Both the position numbers and the translations under genes were made by a program. A DNA stretch of 64,000 bases, from contig NZ_BIFH01000052.1 of assembly GCF_003967355.1 (NCBI RefSeq), positions 12,480 through 76,479 on the forward strand, written 5' to 3'. The notes beneath the pieces are model-generated. The model worked only from the letters and a program-made list of their open reading frames with translations, did no database searches and was not told the DNA's origin. Positions 41,985 to 53,900 of this stretch are shown here, piece by piece. Source of the DNA: Embleya hyalina (GTDB lineage: Bacteria > Actinomycetota > Actinomycetes > Streptomycetales > Streptomycetaceae). Position 1 is the first letter of the stretch; every line of letters begins with the position of its first letter.

Positions 41985-43073
41985 ATGACGCAGGACGGCG
42001 AACGCCTGGTGACCGCCGAGGCGGACGGCGAGGAGCAGGCCGTCGAGGCCGCGCTGCGCCCGAAGAACCTGGACGAGTTCATCGGCCAGGAACGGGTGCG
42101 CGAGCAGTTGTCCCTGGTGCTGACCGCGGCGCTCGGCCGCGGCGCGACCGCGGACCACGTGCTGCTGTCCGGCCCGCCCGGTCTCGGCAAGACCACGCTG
42201 TCGATGATCATCGCGGCCGAGATGGGCGTACCGATCCGGATCACCTCGGGCCCGGCCATCCAGCACGCCGGTGACCTGGCCGCGATCCTGTCCTCGCTGT
42301 CCGAGGGCGAGGTGTTGTTCCTCGACGAGATCCACCGCATGTCGCGGCCCGCCGAGGAGATGTTGTACATGGCGATGGAGGACTTCCGGGTCGACATCAT
42401 CGTCGGCAAGGGACCCGGGGCCACCGCCATCCCGCTGGACCTGCCGCCGTTCACGCTGGTGGGCGCGACCACCCGGGCCGGGCTGCTGCCGCCGCCGCTG
42501 CGCGACCGGTTCGGTTTCACCGGACACATGGACTTCTACGCGCCCGCCGAACTCGAACGGGTGCTGAATCGTTCGGCAAGATTGCTCGACGTGGAGTTGT
42601 CCGCCGAGGGCGGGGCGGAGATCGCCGGCCGCTCGCGGGGCACGCCGCGGATCGCCAACCGGCTGCTGCGCCGGGTCCGCGACTACGCGCAGGTGCGGGC
42701 GAACGGCAAGGTCGACCGGGACATCGCGGCCCGCGCGCTCGACGTCTACGAGGTGGACGCGCTGGGCCTGGACCGGCTGGACCGGGCCGTGCTCCGGGCC
42801 CTGACCACGCTGTTCGGCGGCGGTCCGGTGGGCCTGTCCACGCTGGCCGTGGCGGTGGGCGAGGAGACCGAGACGGTCGAGGAGGTCGCCGAACCGTTCC
42901 TGGTCCGCAGCGGTTTCCTGGCCCGCACGCCACGCGGCCGGGTGGCCACCGCCAAGGCCTGGGCGCATCTGGGACTGAACCCCCCACAGGGTGCGCTGCC
43001 CGATCGGCACGGCGCGCAACAGAGCGTGTTGTTCGACAACGGGGCCGTGACCGGTAAGGATGCAACCGAGTGA
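41985..43073 (+). CDS. ruvB: Holliday junction branch migration ATPase RuvB
   Basis: 362 residues. The hexameric AAA+ motor of branch migration. Walker A is GPPGLGKTT, Walker [10 protein letters not shown], sensor 1 [10 protein letters not shown], and the arginine finger region PPLRDRFGF. The C-terminal winged helix ends with [15 protein letters not shown]. The ATG at 41985 lies 109 bases after ruvA. A roughly 30-residue tail after the winged helix is not conserved. Confidence 0.98.
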   Translation: MTQDGERLVTAEADGEEQAVEAALRPKNLDEFIGQERVREQLSLVLTAALGRGATADHVLLSGPPGLGKTTLSMIIAAEMGVPIRITSGPAIQHAGDLAAILSSLSEGEVLFLDEIHRMSRPAEEMLYMAMEDFRVDIIVGKGPGATAIPLDLPPFTLVGATTRAGLLPPPLRDRFGFTGHMDFYAPAELERVLNRSARLLDVELSAEGGAEIAGRSRGTPRIANRLLRRVRDYAQVRANGKVDRDIAARALDVYEVDALGLDRLDRAVLRALTTLFGGGPVGLSTLAVAVGEETETVEEVAEPFLVRSGFLARTPRGRVATAKAWAHLGLNPPQGALPDRHGAQQSVLFDNGAVTGKDATE

Positions 43074-43223
43074 GGCCGCTGCCTGTCGGGAACGCACGCG
43101 GCCGGTAGTCGTTGTTCCTGTAGTAAGTACCCGTCTAGACTCCGCCGAGGCTGCCGCGCCGTGGCCGGCCGAGTGTCACCGTCCGGGCCGCCGCGCGGCC
43201 TTGGGAAGGAATCGTTTCAAGCC

Positions 43224-43688
43224 GTGGACCCGCTTACCCTCCTCCTGCCAGTAATCATCGTCGTGGTGTTCTACTTCCTGATCATCAAGCCCGGGAAGGC
43301 ACGCCAGCGACAGGCCATGGAAACGCAGAACTCGCTGGTTCCGGGGGCCGAGGTCCGCACGATCGCGGGTCTGTACGCGACGGTCACCGAGGTCGAGGAC
43401 GATTCCGTCATCCTTGAGGTGGCCCCCGACGTGCACTGCCGCTTCGTGAAGAGCGCCATCGCGGCGGTCCTGTCCTCCGGCGACGAGCCCGAGGACGACG
43501 AGACCGACGACGAGCACGACGACGCTGCCGAGACCGGCGACGACGCCGTGCGTCTGGACAAGAAGCCCGAGGCCGGCGAGGACGCCGACGCCGCGGACGG
43601 CAAGACCGTGGACGTGACCAAGGCCGAGGGCGCGAGCAAGGCGTCCGAGACCGGCGACCGGCTGCGCAAGGACGACAAGCAGGACTAG
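43224..43688 (+). CDS. yajC: Preprotein translocase subunit YajC
   Basis: 154 residues from the GTG at 43224. A single N-terminal helix (LTLLLPVIIVVVFYFLIIKP) is followed by the YajC core (PGAEVRTIAGLYATVTEVED). YajC joins SecDF to the SecYEG channel. The last 70 residues are a highly acidic Asp/Glu/Lys tail that is not part of the conserved family, as in other actinobacteria. AAGGA lies somewhat far (13 bases) upstream. It is the first gene of the yajC-secD-secF-apt string. Confidence 0.94.
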   Translation: MDPLTLLLPVIIVVVFYFLIIKPGKARQRQAMETQNSLVPGAEVRTIAGLYATVTEVEDDSVILEVAPDVHCRFVKSAIAAVLSSGDEPEDDETDDEHDDAAETGDDAVRLDKKPEAGEDADAADGKTVDVTKAEGASKASETGDRLRKDDKQD

Positions 43689-43703
43689 CTCGGTTCGTGA
43701 TGG

Positions 43704-43729
43704 CCGCGGTGGTCCCAGGGCCACCGCGG
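43704..43729 (+). terminator. Hairpin between yajC and secD
   Basis: A 9-base perfect stem, CCGCGGTGG (43704-43712) with its complement at 43721-43729, 16 bases after yajC. Transcription of secD probably continues past it in part, so attenuation is more likely than full termination. Confidence 0.5.
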
Positions 43730-43861
43730 AGCAATACAGTCATGTGACCGGGGGTGACACCCCGGATACGAGAGCGCCCGACCAACCGTCGGGCGCCGTG
43801 CCGTGCCGGCGACCGTGGGGCAATCCCGACGCGGCGGCATCGAGAGGGAGATTGGGCGAAG

Positions 43862-45631
43862 GTGGCAGCACCGAAATCGAGTTCCCGAGGGCACCCGGGA
43901 CGGGTCCTTGCCTTCATCGGGGTCGTGATCGTGGCGTTGTACGCGATCATGTTCTCGACCGGGGACAAGACCCCACGTCTGGGCATCGACCTCGCGGGCG
44001 GCACGAGTGTCACGCTCACCGCAAAGGCCGACCAGGGCCGTAACGGCGCGGTCAACAAGAGGAACATGCAGACCGCGGTGGAGATCATCCGCCAGCGTGT
44101 CAACGCGTTCGGTGTGTCCGAGGCGGAGGTGCAGACCGAGGGCGACAAGAACATCGTCATCAGCATCCCCAAGGGCAAGAACGAGAAGGAGACGGCGGAG
44201 CAGGTCGGTCAGACCGCGAAGCTGTTCTTCCGTCCCGTGCTCGAGGCGGCGCCGATCGCTCCCCAGGGCGGGACCAAGCTGCCGCTGACGCCGCCGTCGA
44301 CGCCGCCCGCGAGTGCGCCTCCGGCGGCGGGCACGCCGTCCGCGAGCACGCCCCCGGCGGCCGAGTCGAACAAACCGCAGGGTCGGGTGATCCCGAACCT
44401 GAAGGACGCGTCCGGTGCCCCGACACCGCCGCCGTCGACCCCGCCCGCGACCACTCCGCCCGCGACGCCTCCGGCGAACACCCCGCCGGCCGGCGCCGAC
44501 GCGAACGGCATCACGCCCGAGCTGCGCGCGAAGTACGCCGACCTGGACTGCAACCGTCCGGAGAACCGGGGCCTGGGTTCGGAGCCCATTCCGGAGGACA
44601 AGCCCACCGTGGCGTGCAGCCGCACCCAGGGCGAGAACGCGGAGAAGTACATCCTGGGTCCGGTGCTGATCCCCGGCACCGACGTGTCCTCGTCGAAGGC
44701 GCAGCTGCCGCAGAACGGTTCCGTCGGGGGCTGGGAAGTCGAGCTGAAGTTCAGCGACTCCGGCACCGACAAGTTCACCAGGATCACCGGTGACCTGGCG
44801 CAGGGCAAGTACCCGACCAACCGCTTCGCGATCGACCTGGACGGTGTGGTCGTCTCCGCGCCGTCGGTCAAGGCGGAGATCCCCGGCGGCAGCGCGGTGA
44901 TCTCGGGCGACTTCACCCGCACCTCGGCGAACGACCTGTCGAACGTGCTCAAGTACGGCGCGCTCCCGCTGTCCTTCACCAAGAGCGACGTGACCACGGT
45001 GTCCGCCTCGCTCGGTGGCGACCAGCTCCGGGGCGGTCTGATCGCGGGTGCGATCGGCATCGTCCTGGTCATCCTGTACTCGCTGTTCTACTACCGCGGC
45101 CTCGGCCTGGTGAGCATCGCGAGTCTGGTGGTCTCGGCGGCCCTGACCTACGCCATCATGTGTCTGCTCGGCCGAAGTATCGGCTTCGCACTCAACCTGC
45201 CGGCGGTGTGCGGCGCGATCGCCGCGATCGGTATCACGGTGGACTCGTTCATCGTGTACTTCGAACGCATCCGGGACGAGATCCGCGAGGGTCGCACGTT
45301 GCGGCCCGCCGTGGAGAAGGCGTGGCCCCGCGCCCGGCGCACCATCCTGGTGTCCGACGCGGTGTCGTTCCTGGCCGCCGCGGTGCTCTACGTGGTCTCG
45401 GTCGGCAAGGTCCAGGGCTTCGCGTTCACCCTCGGCCTGACCACGCTGCTCGACGTCGTGGTGGTGTTCCTGTTCACCAAGCCGCTCATGACGATCCTCG
45501 CCCGGCGCAGGTTCTTCGCGGACGGCCACAAGTGGTCCGGCCTCGATCCCGTCGCGCTCGGCGCCAATCAGCGCCAGTCGTATCGCGGTCGTCGCTCCCG
45601 TGGGCGCGCGGCCGGCGTGAAGGAGGCGTGA
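43862..45631 (+). CDS. secD: Protein translocase subunit SecD
   Basis: 589 residues from the GTG at 43862. SecD with SecF uses the proton gradient to pull secreted proteins across the membrane. There is one N-terminal helix, then the family's LGIDLAGGTSVTL. A large outer domain is interrupted at about residues 140-215 by two proline/alanine/threonine-rich linkers. After FAIDLDGVVVSAPSV and IPGGSAVISGDFT come five C-terminal helices with AAIGITVDSFIVYFERIRDE. The stop overlaps the secF start (TGATG). Confidence 0.97.
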   Translation: MAAPKSSSRGHPGRVLAFIGVVIVALYAIMFSTGDKTPRLGIDLAGGTSVTLTAKADQGRNGAVNKRNMQTAVEIIRQRVNAFGVSEAEVQTEGDKNIVISIPKGKNEKETAEQVGQTAKLFFRPVLEAAPIAPQGGTKLPLTPPSTPPASAPPAAGTPSASTPPAAESNKPQGRVIPNLKDASGAPTPPPSTPPATTPPATPPANTPPAGADANGITPELRAKYADLDCNRPENRGLGSEPIPEDKPTVACSRTQGENAEKYILGPVLIPGTDVSSSKAQLPQNGSVGGWEVELKFSDSGTDKFTRITGDLAQGKYPTNRFAIDLDGVVVSAPSVKAEIPGGSAVISGDFTRTSANDLSNVLKYGALPLSFTKSDVTTVSASLGGDQLRGGLIAGAIGIVLVILYSLFYYRGLGLVSIASLVVSAALTYAIMCLLGRSIGFALNLPAVCGAIAAIGITVDSFIVYFERIRDEIREGRTLRPAVEKAWPRARRTILVSDAVSFLAAAVLYVVSVGKVQGFAFTLGLTTLLDVVVVFLFTKPLMTILARRRFFADGHKWSGLDPVALGANQRQSYRGRRSRGRAAGVKEA

Positions 45632-46794
45632 TGAGTCGCTTCTCCGACCTCAAGAACATCGGCGTCCGGCTGCACCACGGCGACGTCTCGTTCGATTTCG
45701 TCGGTCGCAAGAAGATCTGGTACTCGATCTCGGCGCTGATCCTGGTGCTCGCGGTCGGCGGCCTGCTCGGCCGCGGGCTGCACGAGGGCATCGAGTTCAA
45801 GGGCGGGTCGGTCTACACGATCCAGGACACCTCGGCCTCGCAGGGCGACGCGCGCAAGGCGGTGGAGCCGTTCACCGACGGCACCGAGGCCATAGTGCAA
45901 AAGGTCGGCGGCAGCGGTCTGCGGATCCAGCTCGCCGAGTCCGACGCGGACAAGACCAAGCAGATCTCGGCGGCCATCGCCAAGGATCTGAAGGTCGCGC
46001 CCGACAAGGTCAACACGCAGGTGGTCGGTCCCAGCTGGGGCAAGGAGATCTCCAAGAAGGCCCTCCAGGGCCTGGTGATCTTCATGATCCTGGTGGTGAT
46101 CTACCTCACCTTCGCCTTCGAGTGGCGCATGGCCGTGGCCGCGTTGGTCGCGCTCATCCACGACATCGTGATCACCATCGGGGTGTACGCCCTGGTGGGC
46201 TTCGAGGTGACGCCCGGCACGGTGATCGGTCTGCTGACGATTCTCGGTTACTCCCTGTACGACACGGTCGTGGTGTTCGACACGGTCAAGGAGAACACCA
46301 AGAACATCACCAAGCAGACCAAGCGCACCTACAGCGAAGCGGCCAACGCCGGTCTGAACCAGACCCTGGTGCGCTCGATCAACACCACCGTGGTCGCGCT
46401 GCTCCCGGTCGCCTCGCTGCTGTTCGTCGGCGGCGGGCTGCTGGGCGCGGGCATGCTCAAGGACATCGCGCTGTCGCTGTTCGTGGGTCTGGCCGCCGGC
46501 GCGTTCTCGTCGATCTTCATCGCCACGCCGATACTGGCCGACCTCAAGGAGCGGTCGCCGGAGATGCGGCTGCTCGCGAAGAAGGTGGCCCAGCGTCGGG
46601 CGTCCGAGGCGAAGGCGGCCAAGGCCGCCGAGGCCGCGGGCATCCCCGCGGACCAGGCCGAGGGTCACCCGGACGTGGACGAGGAGACCGAGGCGGACGA
46701 GGACGAGACCGTACCCGCGCAGGGCGGCGCGGCTCGCGCGGGCGCCGCGCGCGGCCGGTCGCGCACCCGTCCCGCCGGCAAGAGGAAGCGCTGA
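45631..46794 (+). CDS. secF: Protein translocase subunit SecF
   Basis: 387 residues, six membrane helices. It shows FKGGSVYTI in the outer domain, ALVALIHDIVITIGVYAL, and the signature TILGYSLYDTVVVFDTVKEN. The last 75 residues are an acidic and then Arg/Lys-rich cytoplasmic tail. It starts at the ATG overlapping the secD stop and itself overlaps apt by one base, so secD, secF and apt are translated together. Confidence 0.97.
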   Translation: MSRFSDLKNIGVRLHHGDVSFDFVGRKKIWYSISALILVLAVGGLLGRGLHEGIEFKGGSVYTIQDTSASQGDARKAVEPFTDGTEAIVQKVGGSGLRIQLAESDADKTKQISAAIAKDLKVAPDKVNTQVVGPSWGKEISKKALQGLVIFMILVVIYLTFAFEWRMAVAALVALIHDIVITIGVYALVGFEVTPGTVIGLLTILGYSLYDTVVVFDTVKENTKNITKQTKRTYSEAANAGLNQTLVRSINTTVVALLPVASLLFVGGGLLGAGMLKDIALSLFVGLAAGAFSSIFIATPILADLKERSPEMRLLAKKVAQRRASEAKAAKAAEAAGIPADQAEGHPDVDEETEADEDETVPAQGGAARAGAARGRSRTRPAGKRKR

Positions 46795-47342
46795 TGACCA
46801 CCGACTCCGGCGAGCTGCGCAAACTGCTCGAAAGCCGGATCCGGGACGTGCCGGACTGGCCGAAGCCGGGCGTGGTGTTCAAGGACATCTCGCCGCTGCT
46901 CGCCGACCCGGTCGCCTTCGCGGCCCTGGTCGACGCGCTGGCCGAGCGCTGTGCCGGCCGGGTGGACAAGGTGGTGGGGATCGAGGCCCGAGGCTTCATC
47001 CTCGCCGCTCCGGTCGCCCTGCGGGCCCGGGCCGGATTCGTGCCGGTGCGCAAGGCGGGCAAGCTGCCGTGCGCCACCCACGCGCAGTCCTACGAGCTGG
47101 AATACGGCTCGGCCACCCTCGAGGTGCACCAGGACGCGTTCGGGGCCGGTGACCGGGTGCTCGTGATCGACGACGTGCTCGCCACCGGCGGGACCGTCGA
47201 GGCCACGATCGACCTGATCCGGCGGGCCGGAGCCGAGGTGGTCGGGGTCGAGGTCCTGCTCGAACTCGGCTTCCTGGACGGCCGGGCCCGGCTCGCGCCG
47301 GTGTTGCCGGACGGCGTGCTGGAGTCGTTCATCGTCGTGTGA
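46794..47342 (+). CDS. apt: Adenine phosphoribosyltransferase
   Basis: 182 residues. It salvages adenine to AMP with PRPP. KPGVVFKDISPLL near the N-terminus, GIEARGFILAAPVAL, and the PRPP loop VLVIDDVLATGGT (near 120) identify the family. The ATG overlaps the last base of the secF stop. It is placed between secretion genes and relA, an order widely conserved in Gram-positive bacteria. AMP/GMP balance links it loosely to the stringent response. Confidence 0.97.
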   Translation: MTTDSGELRKLLESRIRDVPDWPKPGVVFKDISPLLADPVAFAALVDALAERCAGRVDKVVGIEARGFILAAPVALRARAGFVPVRKAGKLPCATHAQSYELEYGSATLEVHQDAFGAGDRVLVIDDVLATGGTVEATIDLIRRAGAEVVGVEVLLELGFLDGRARLAPVLPDGVLESFIVV

Positions 47343-47365
47343 CACGCCGCCCGCGGCCGGTGCTC

Positions 47366-47405
47366 GGAGGCCGGAGGCGCCCCAGGTGGGGAGCCTCCGG
47401 CCTCC
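47366..47405 (+). terminator. Hairpin in the apt-relA gap
   Basis: A 13-base perfect stem (47366-47378 with 47393-47405) extended inward by CCCC/GGGG around an AGGT loop. It lies 23 bases after apt and 90 before relA, so relA probably has its own promoter; TACGAT at about 47460 is a -10 candidate. Confidence 0.75.
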
Positions 47406-47495
47406 GCCGTTTCGGCGGCCGCCGAACCGGATGGCCGAGTGTCGACGGCGCGGGTCAGTACGATGGAATTTCCGTCATCTGTGGGAGGAGTTCCC

Positions 47496-50195
<2,700 letters not shown>

Positions 50196-50560
50196 CCCCA
50201 CGCGGGGCGGGAGGCGGCGTCGGGAGGGTTTTCCGGCGCCGCTCGGTCGTTGTGTCCGGGGGAGCGGGGCGGGGGCCTGTGGGCGGCGCTCGGGGCCGCT
50301 GCGACGCGCGCCGTCGGGCCGGGAACGGGGCGGTGCGGGATCGGGACGCAAGCGGGTGCCCGGGCCTTGGTCGCGACCGGGTCCGGGCGGGGAACGCGGC
50401 GGGCCGGTCACGTCGGGAGCGCTCGGTCGTGACCGGGGCCGGACCGGAAAGCGCGGTGGCTCGGGCGCGTGGGGAGCGGGGCCGGGACGGGGCGGGCGCC
50501 GGCCCGGGCGCGGTCGGTCGTGGTCGGTCGTGGTCGCGTCCGATAACGGGCCGATGGCAC
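50196..50560. other. G+C-rich gene-free stretch after relA
   Basis: About 365 bases of G-rich sequence with many small repeats such as GGTCGGTCGTGGTCGGTCGTG near 50512-50532. No start signals or domains are seen in the open frames. Confidence 0.5.
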
Positions 50561-50606
50561 CACGGGCGGGCCCGGACCGGCTGTCGCCGATCCGGGCCCG
50601 CCCGTG
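50561..50606. terminator. Bidirectional terminator between relA and DUF349 gene
   Basis: A perfect 16-base stem (50561-50576 with 50591-50606) with a 14-base loop that can itself pair weakly. It lies between convergent transcripts. Confidence 0.8.
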
Positions 50607-50711
50607 TGTGGTGTGCGTCGCCGCGCCGCGGAGCCGGCCGCGCCTACGCGAGGGATCCGCGTACGCGCACGCCCGCGCGACTCGAACCGCTCGGCCGGCC
50701 GCCCGTCCCGC

Positions 50712-51941
50712 TCAGCCGGAGAACTCCTCCAGCGCCTTGTTCGCCTCGGCCAGCCACTCCGCGCGGGCCGCGATCGACTCCTCGGCCTCGCGCAGCTTGC
50801 GCTCGTTGCCCGCCGCGCGGGCCTTCTCCGCCTGCTGGGTGAGCTTGTCGATGGACGCCTGGATCTGGTCCACCGCGGCCTGCGCGCGAGCCCGGGCCTC
50901 CGGGTTCGTGCGCTTCCACAGCTCCTCCTCGGCCTCGCGGATCGCCCGCTCGACCGTCTGGAGCCGGGCCTCCATCCTCGGCCGGGCGTCGCGCGGGACG
51001 TGGCCGACGGCCTCCCAGCGATCGTTGATCGAGCGCAGTGCCGCCCGAGCCGCCTTGACGTCCGTCACCGGGAGGATCGTCTCGGCCTCGACGAGCAGCA
51101 CCTCCTTCGCGGCCTGGTTCTCCCGCTGCTCGGAGTCGCGCTCGGCGAACACCTCGCTGCGCGCCGCGAAGAACACGTCCTGCGCGGCCCGGAAGCGCTG
51201 CCACAGCTCTTCCTCGACGTCGCGCTGGGCCCGGCCGGCGGCCTTCCAGTCGTTCATCAGGTCGCGGTAGCGCGCCGCGGTGTCGGTCCAGTCGGTGGAC
51301 GCGGACAGCGCCTCGGCCGCCTCGACCAACTTCTCCTTGACCCGCTTGGCGCTGTCGCGCTGACCGTCCAGCTCCGCGAAGTGCGCCTTGCGGCGCTTGG
51401 CGAAGTTGGACCGGGCCTGGGAGAACCGATGCCACAGTTCGTCGTCGGCCTTGCGGTCCAGGCGCGGCACGGCCTTCCAGGCGTCCACCAGCGCGCGCAG
51501 TCGCTCGCCGGCCGGTCGCCAGTCCGTGCTCTGGCCCAGCAGCTCGGCCTCGGCGACGATGCGCTCCTTGGCGCCCTGCGCCTCCTCCTGCGCCTTCGCG
51601 CGGGTGGCCTTGCGCTCCTCACGCTTGGAATCCACCACGGTCACCAGCGCGTCCAGGCGCTTGACCAGCGATTCCAGATCGCCGACCGCGTTCGCGTCGA
51701 CGATGCTCGCGCGCAGGCGCTCGATCGCGTGGTGGGCGTCCTTGGGCGCGAGGTCGGTGGTCCGTACCCGCCGCGCGAGCAACTCCACCTCGACGGCGAG
51801 TCCCTCGTACTTGCGCCGGAAGTAGGCCAGGGCCTCGTCCGGGGAACCCGCCTGCCACGAACCGACGGAGCGTTCACCGTCCGCCGTCTTGACAAAGACG
51901 TTTCCCTGCTCGTCCACGCGGCCCCACGGGTCGCTGCTCAC
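50712..51941 (-). CDS. DUF349 coiled-helical protein
   Basis: 409 residues, almost entirely charged alpha-helix. Tandem DUF349 units of about 70 residues are recognisable by spaced W and F residues: LVDAWKAVPRLDRKADDELW with HRFSQARSNF, RDLMNDWKAAGRAQRDVEEE, and LRSINDRWEAVGHVPRDARP. The N-terminus (DPWGRVDEQGNVFVKTADGE) is a small beta segment typical of actinobacterial members. The molecular role is unknown. The GTG at 51941 follows AGGAGG. It is in the conserved relA-ppiB-hisS neighbourhood. Confidence 0.9.
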   Translation of the reverse strand: MSSDPWGRVDEQGNVFVKTADGERSVGSWQAGSPDEALAYFRRKYEGLAVEVELLARRVRTTDLAPKDAHHAIERLRASIVDANAVGDLESLVKRLDALVTVVDSKREERKATRAKAQEEAQGAKERIVAEAELLGQSTDWRPAGERLRALVDAWKAVPRLDRKADDELWHRFSQARSNFAKRRKAHFAELDGQRDSAKRVKEKLVEAAEALSASTDWTDTAARYRDLMNDWKAAGRAQRDVEEELWQRFRAAQDVFFAARSEVFAERDSEQRENQAAKEVLLVEAETILPVTDVKAARAALRSINDRWEAVGHVPRDARPRMEARLQTVERAIREAEEELWKRTNPEARARAQAAVDQIQASIDKLTQQAEKARAAGNERKLREAEESIAARAEWLAEANKALEEFSG

Positions 51942-52047
51942 AGCGGCCTCCTTCGATGCTGAATGCGGCGCACTCTACACAGGACCCCCCGGGCGCGGGC
52001 CGGGCCGTGCCCGGGGAGTCGCGGTGGAACACGCGTGCGGTCGGTTG

Positions 52048-52890
52048 CTACTTGGCCACGGTCACGCTGTCGAGGACCACGTTCTCGTGCGGCGCGCCGT
52101 CGCTGCCGCCGTCCTCGGTGCCCGCGGCGGCGATCTTCTGCAGGACGTCCATCCCGCCGGTGACCTTGCCGAACGGGGTGTAGTTCGGCGGCAGTTTGCT
52201 GTCCCCGGTGACCAGGAAGAACTGGCTGCCGTTGGTGCCGGGACCGGAGTTCGCCATCGCCACCGTGCCCGCGGGGTAGGCCGCGGTGCCGTCCGCGCCG
52301 GCGGTGCCCAGGTTCTCGTCGACGAACTTGTACCCGGGACCACCCGTGCCGGTGCCGGTCGGGTCGCCGCACTGGAGCACCGCCAGGCCGCCCGTGGTCA
52401 GCCGGTGGCACTTGGTGTGGTCGAAGAACTTCTTGCCCGCCAGGAACGCGAACGAGTTCACCGTGTGCGGCGCCTTGGCCGCGTCCAGGGCGACCTTCAC
52501 CTCGCCGCACGTGGTCTTGAGCGTCATCGTGTACGCGCCGGCCGTGTCGATCGACATCGCCGGCTCCGCGGTGAACTGCTCCTTCGTCGGATCGCCCGGC
52601 GCCGGCGCCGCACACGTCTTCGGCTTGGCGGCGGGCGGCGGCGACTGCGGCGCGGAGGGCTGCGTGCTCGGCGGGGTGTTCGCCGCGTTCGTCTTCTTGT
52701 CGTCCTTGTCGTCGTCACTCGTCGCCACCGCGAGCCATGCCCCGCCACCCGCCACCACGACCACCGCCGCGACCGCGGCGACGACCTGATTGCGCCGGCG
52801 CCGACGTGCGTGCGCGGTCCCGCGTCGCTCCTGCTGGCGCTCGAACTTCTCGCGCGCGAGCTGTCGCTGGCGCTGCTGTTTGGTGACCAC
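52048..52890 (-). CDS. Membrane-anchored cyclophilin-type peptidyl-prolyl isomerase
   Basis: 280 residues from the GTG at 52890. A basic N-terminus and one membrane helix (VVAAVAAVVVVAGGGAWLAV, about 37-56) are followed by an Asp/Lys then Pro-rich linker and an extracellular cyclophilin domain (about 115-278). The isomerase motifs FFDHTKCHRLTTGGLAVLQC, GTVAMANSGPGTNGSQFF and PPNYTPFGKV are present, including the catalytic arginine in CHRL. It probably helps fold secreted proteins delivered by the Sec pathway. It diverges from the metallo-hydrolase gene. Confidence 0.94.
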   Translation of the reverse strand: MVTKQQRQRQLAREKFERQQERRGTAHARRRRRNQVVAAVAAVVVVAGGGAWLAVATSDDDKDDKKTNAANTPPSTQPSAPQSPPPAAKPKTCAAPAPGDPTKEQFTAEPAMSIDTAGAYTMTLKTTCGEVKVALDAAKAPHTVNSFAFLAGKKFFDHTKCHRLTTGGLAVLQCGDPTGTGTGGPGYKFVDENLGTAGADGTAAYPAGTVAMANSGPGTNGSQFFLVTGDSKLPPNYTPFGKVTGGMDVLQKIAAAGTEDGGSDGAPHENVVLDSVTVAK

Positions 52891-53204
52891 CGCGTGCTCT
52901 CCTGGATTCGAATGGTTCGAACGGACTGATGTGGATGGGACTCGACCCGGACGGCCGTGCGACCGAGCCTGCGCCGGACGACGGCTTCCGGCACCGTGAC
53001 GGGATCCGTGTACCGGTCCCGACCTGCGGTGATCCCACACGTGCGGAACCGGTCGCAGCTCGCGCACAGTCTAGGCACGCACCCCCGGAACCGGTTCGCG
53101 ATCCGCCCCCGCGCGCCGGTAGTCTCGTATCCGATTCCCACGTCCGCCGCATACTTCCGTGCTTGCCCCCGTCGCCGGAAGACCCCGAGACCGAGAGGAC
53201 GAAC
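52891..53204. other. Divergent promoter region between cyclophilin and metallo-hydrolase genes
   Basis: About 314 bases with no gene supported by a ribosome binding site. It must hold the promoters of both divergent genes, but no clear -10/-35 pair or palindrome stands out. Confidence 0.4.
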
Positions 53205-53900
53205 GTGATCGTCGCCGGGTTCCCCGCAGGGTCCTTCCAGACCAACTGTTACGTGGTCGCTCCGGGCGCCGGCGAGGAGTGCGTGATCGTCGACCCCGGG
53301 CAGGACGCGTTCGACGGCGTACAGGACATCGTCCGCGAGCACGGGCTGCGTCCGGTGGCGGTGGTGTTGACCCACGGGCACATCGATCACATGTTCTCCG
53401 TGGTGCCGGTGTGCGCCGAGCACAAGGTGCCCGCGTGGATCCACCCCGACGACCGCGACCTGCTCTCCGACCCGGCCAAGGGCCTGTCGCTCGGCGTGGG
53501 ACAGCAGTTGTTCGGCGGGATGACCTTCACCGAACCCGAGGACGTGCGCCTGCTCACCGACGGCGCCGTGCTCGAACTCGCGGGCCTCGAGCTGACGGTC
53601 CATCATGCGCCCGGCCATACACAGGGGTCGGTGGCCTTCGGCACCCAGGGAAGCGCGGACATCCCGCCCATCCTGTACTCGGGTGACCTGCTGTTCGCCG
53701 GCTCCATCGGACGCACCGACCTGCCCGGCGGCGATCACGCGCAGATGTTGCGCTCGTTGTCCCGGGTGTGTCTGCCCCTGCCGGACGAGACCGTCGTCCT
53801 GTCCGGCCACGGCCCCCAGACGACGATCGGCCGCGAGCGCGCGAGCAATCCGTATCTGCAAGAGCTGACGCCGCCCGCGGGACCGCACCGAGGAATGTGA
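53205..53900 (+). CDS. MBL-fold metallo-hydrolase (glyoxalase II-like)
   Basis: 231 residues from the GTG at 53205 behind GAGAGGACG. The zinc-binding THGHIDHMF motif (near 59), [31 protein letters not shown] and [12 protein letters not shown] are the five metallo-beta-lactamase-fold motifs in the glyoxalase II arrangement. The substrate is likely a thioester such as a mycothiol adduct (inferred from lineage). It overlaps hisS by four bases, a pairing common in actinobacteria. Confidence 0.92.
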   Translation: MIVAGFPAGSFQTNCYVVAPGAGEECVIVDPGQDAFDGVQDIVREHGLRPVAVVLTHGHIDHMFSVVPVCAEHKVPAWIHPDDRDLLSDPAKGLSLGVGQQLFGGMTFTEPEDVRLLTDGAVLELAGLELTVHHAPGHTQGSVAFGTQGSADIPPILYSGDLLFAGSIGRTDLPGGDHAQMLRSLSRVCLPLPDETVVLSGHGPQTTIGRERASNPYLQELTPPAGPHRGM

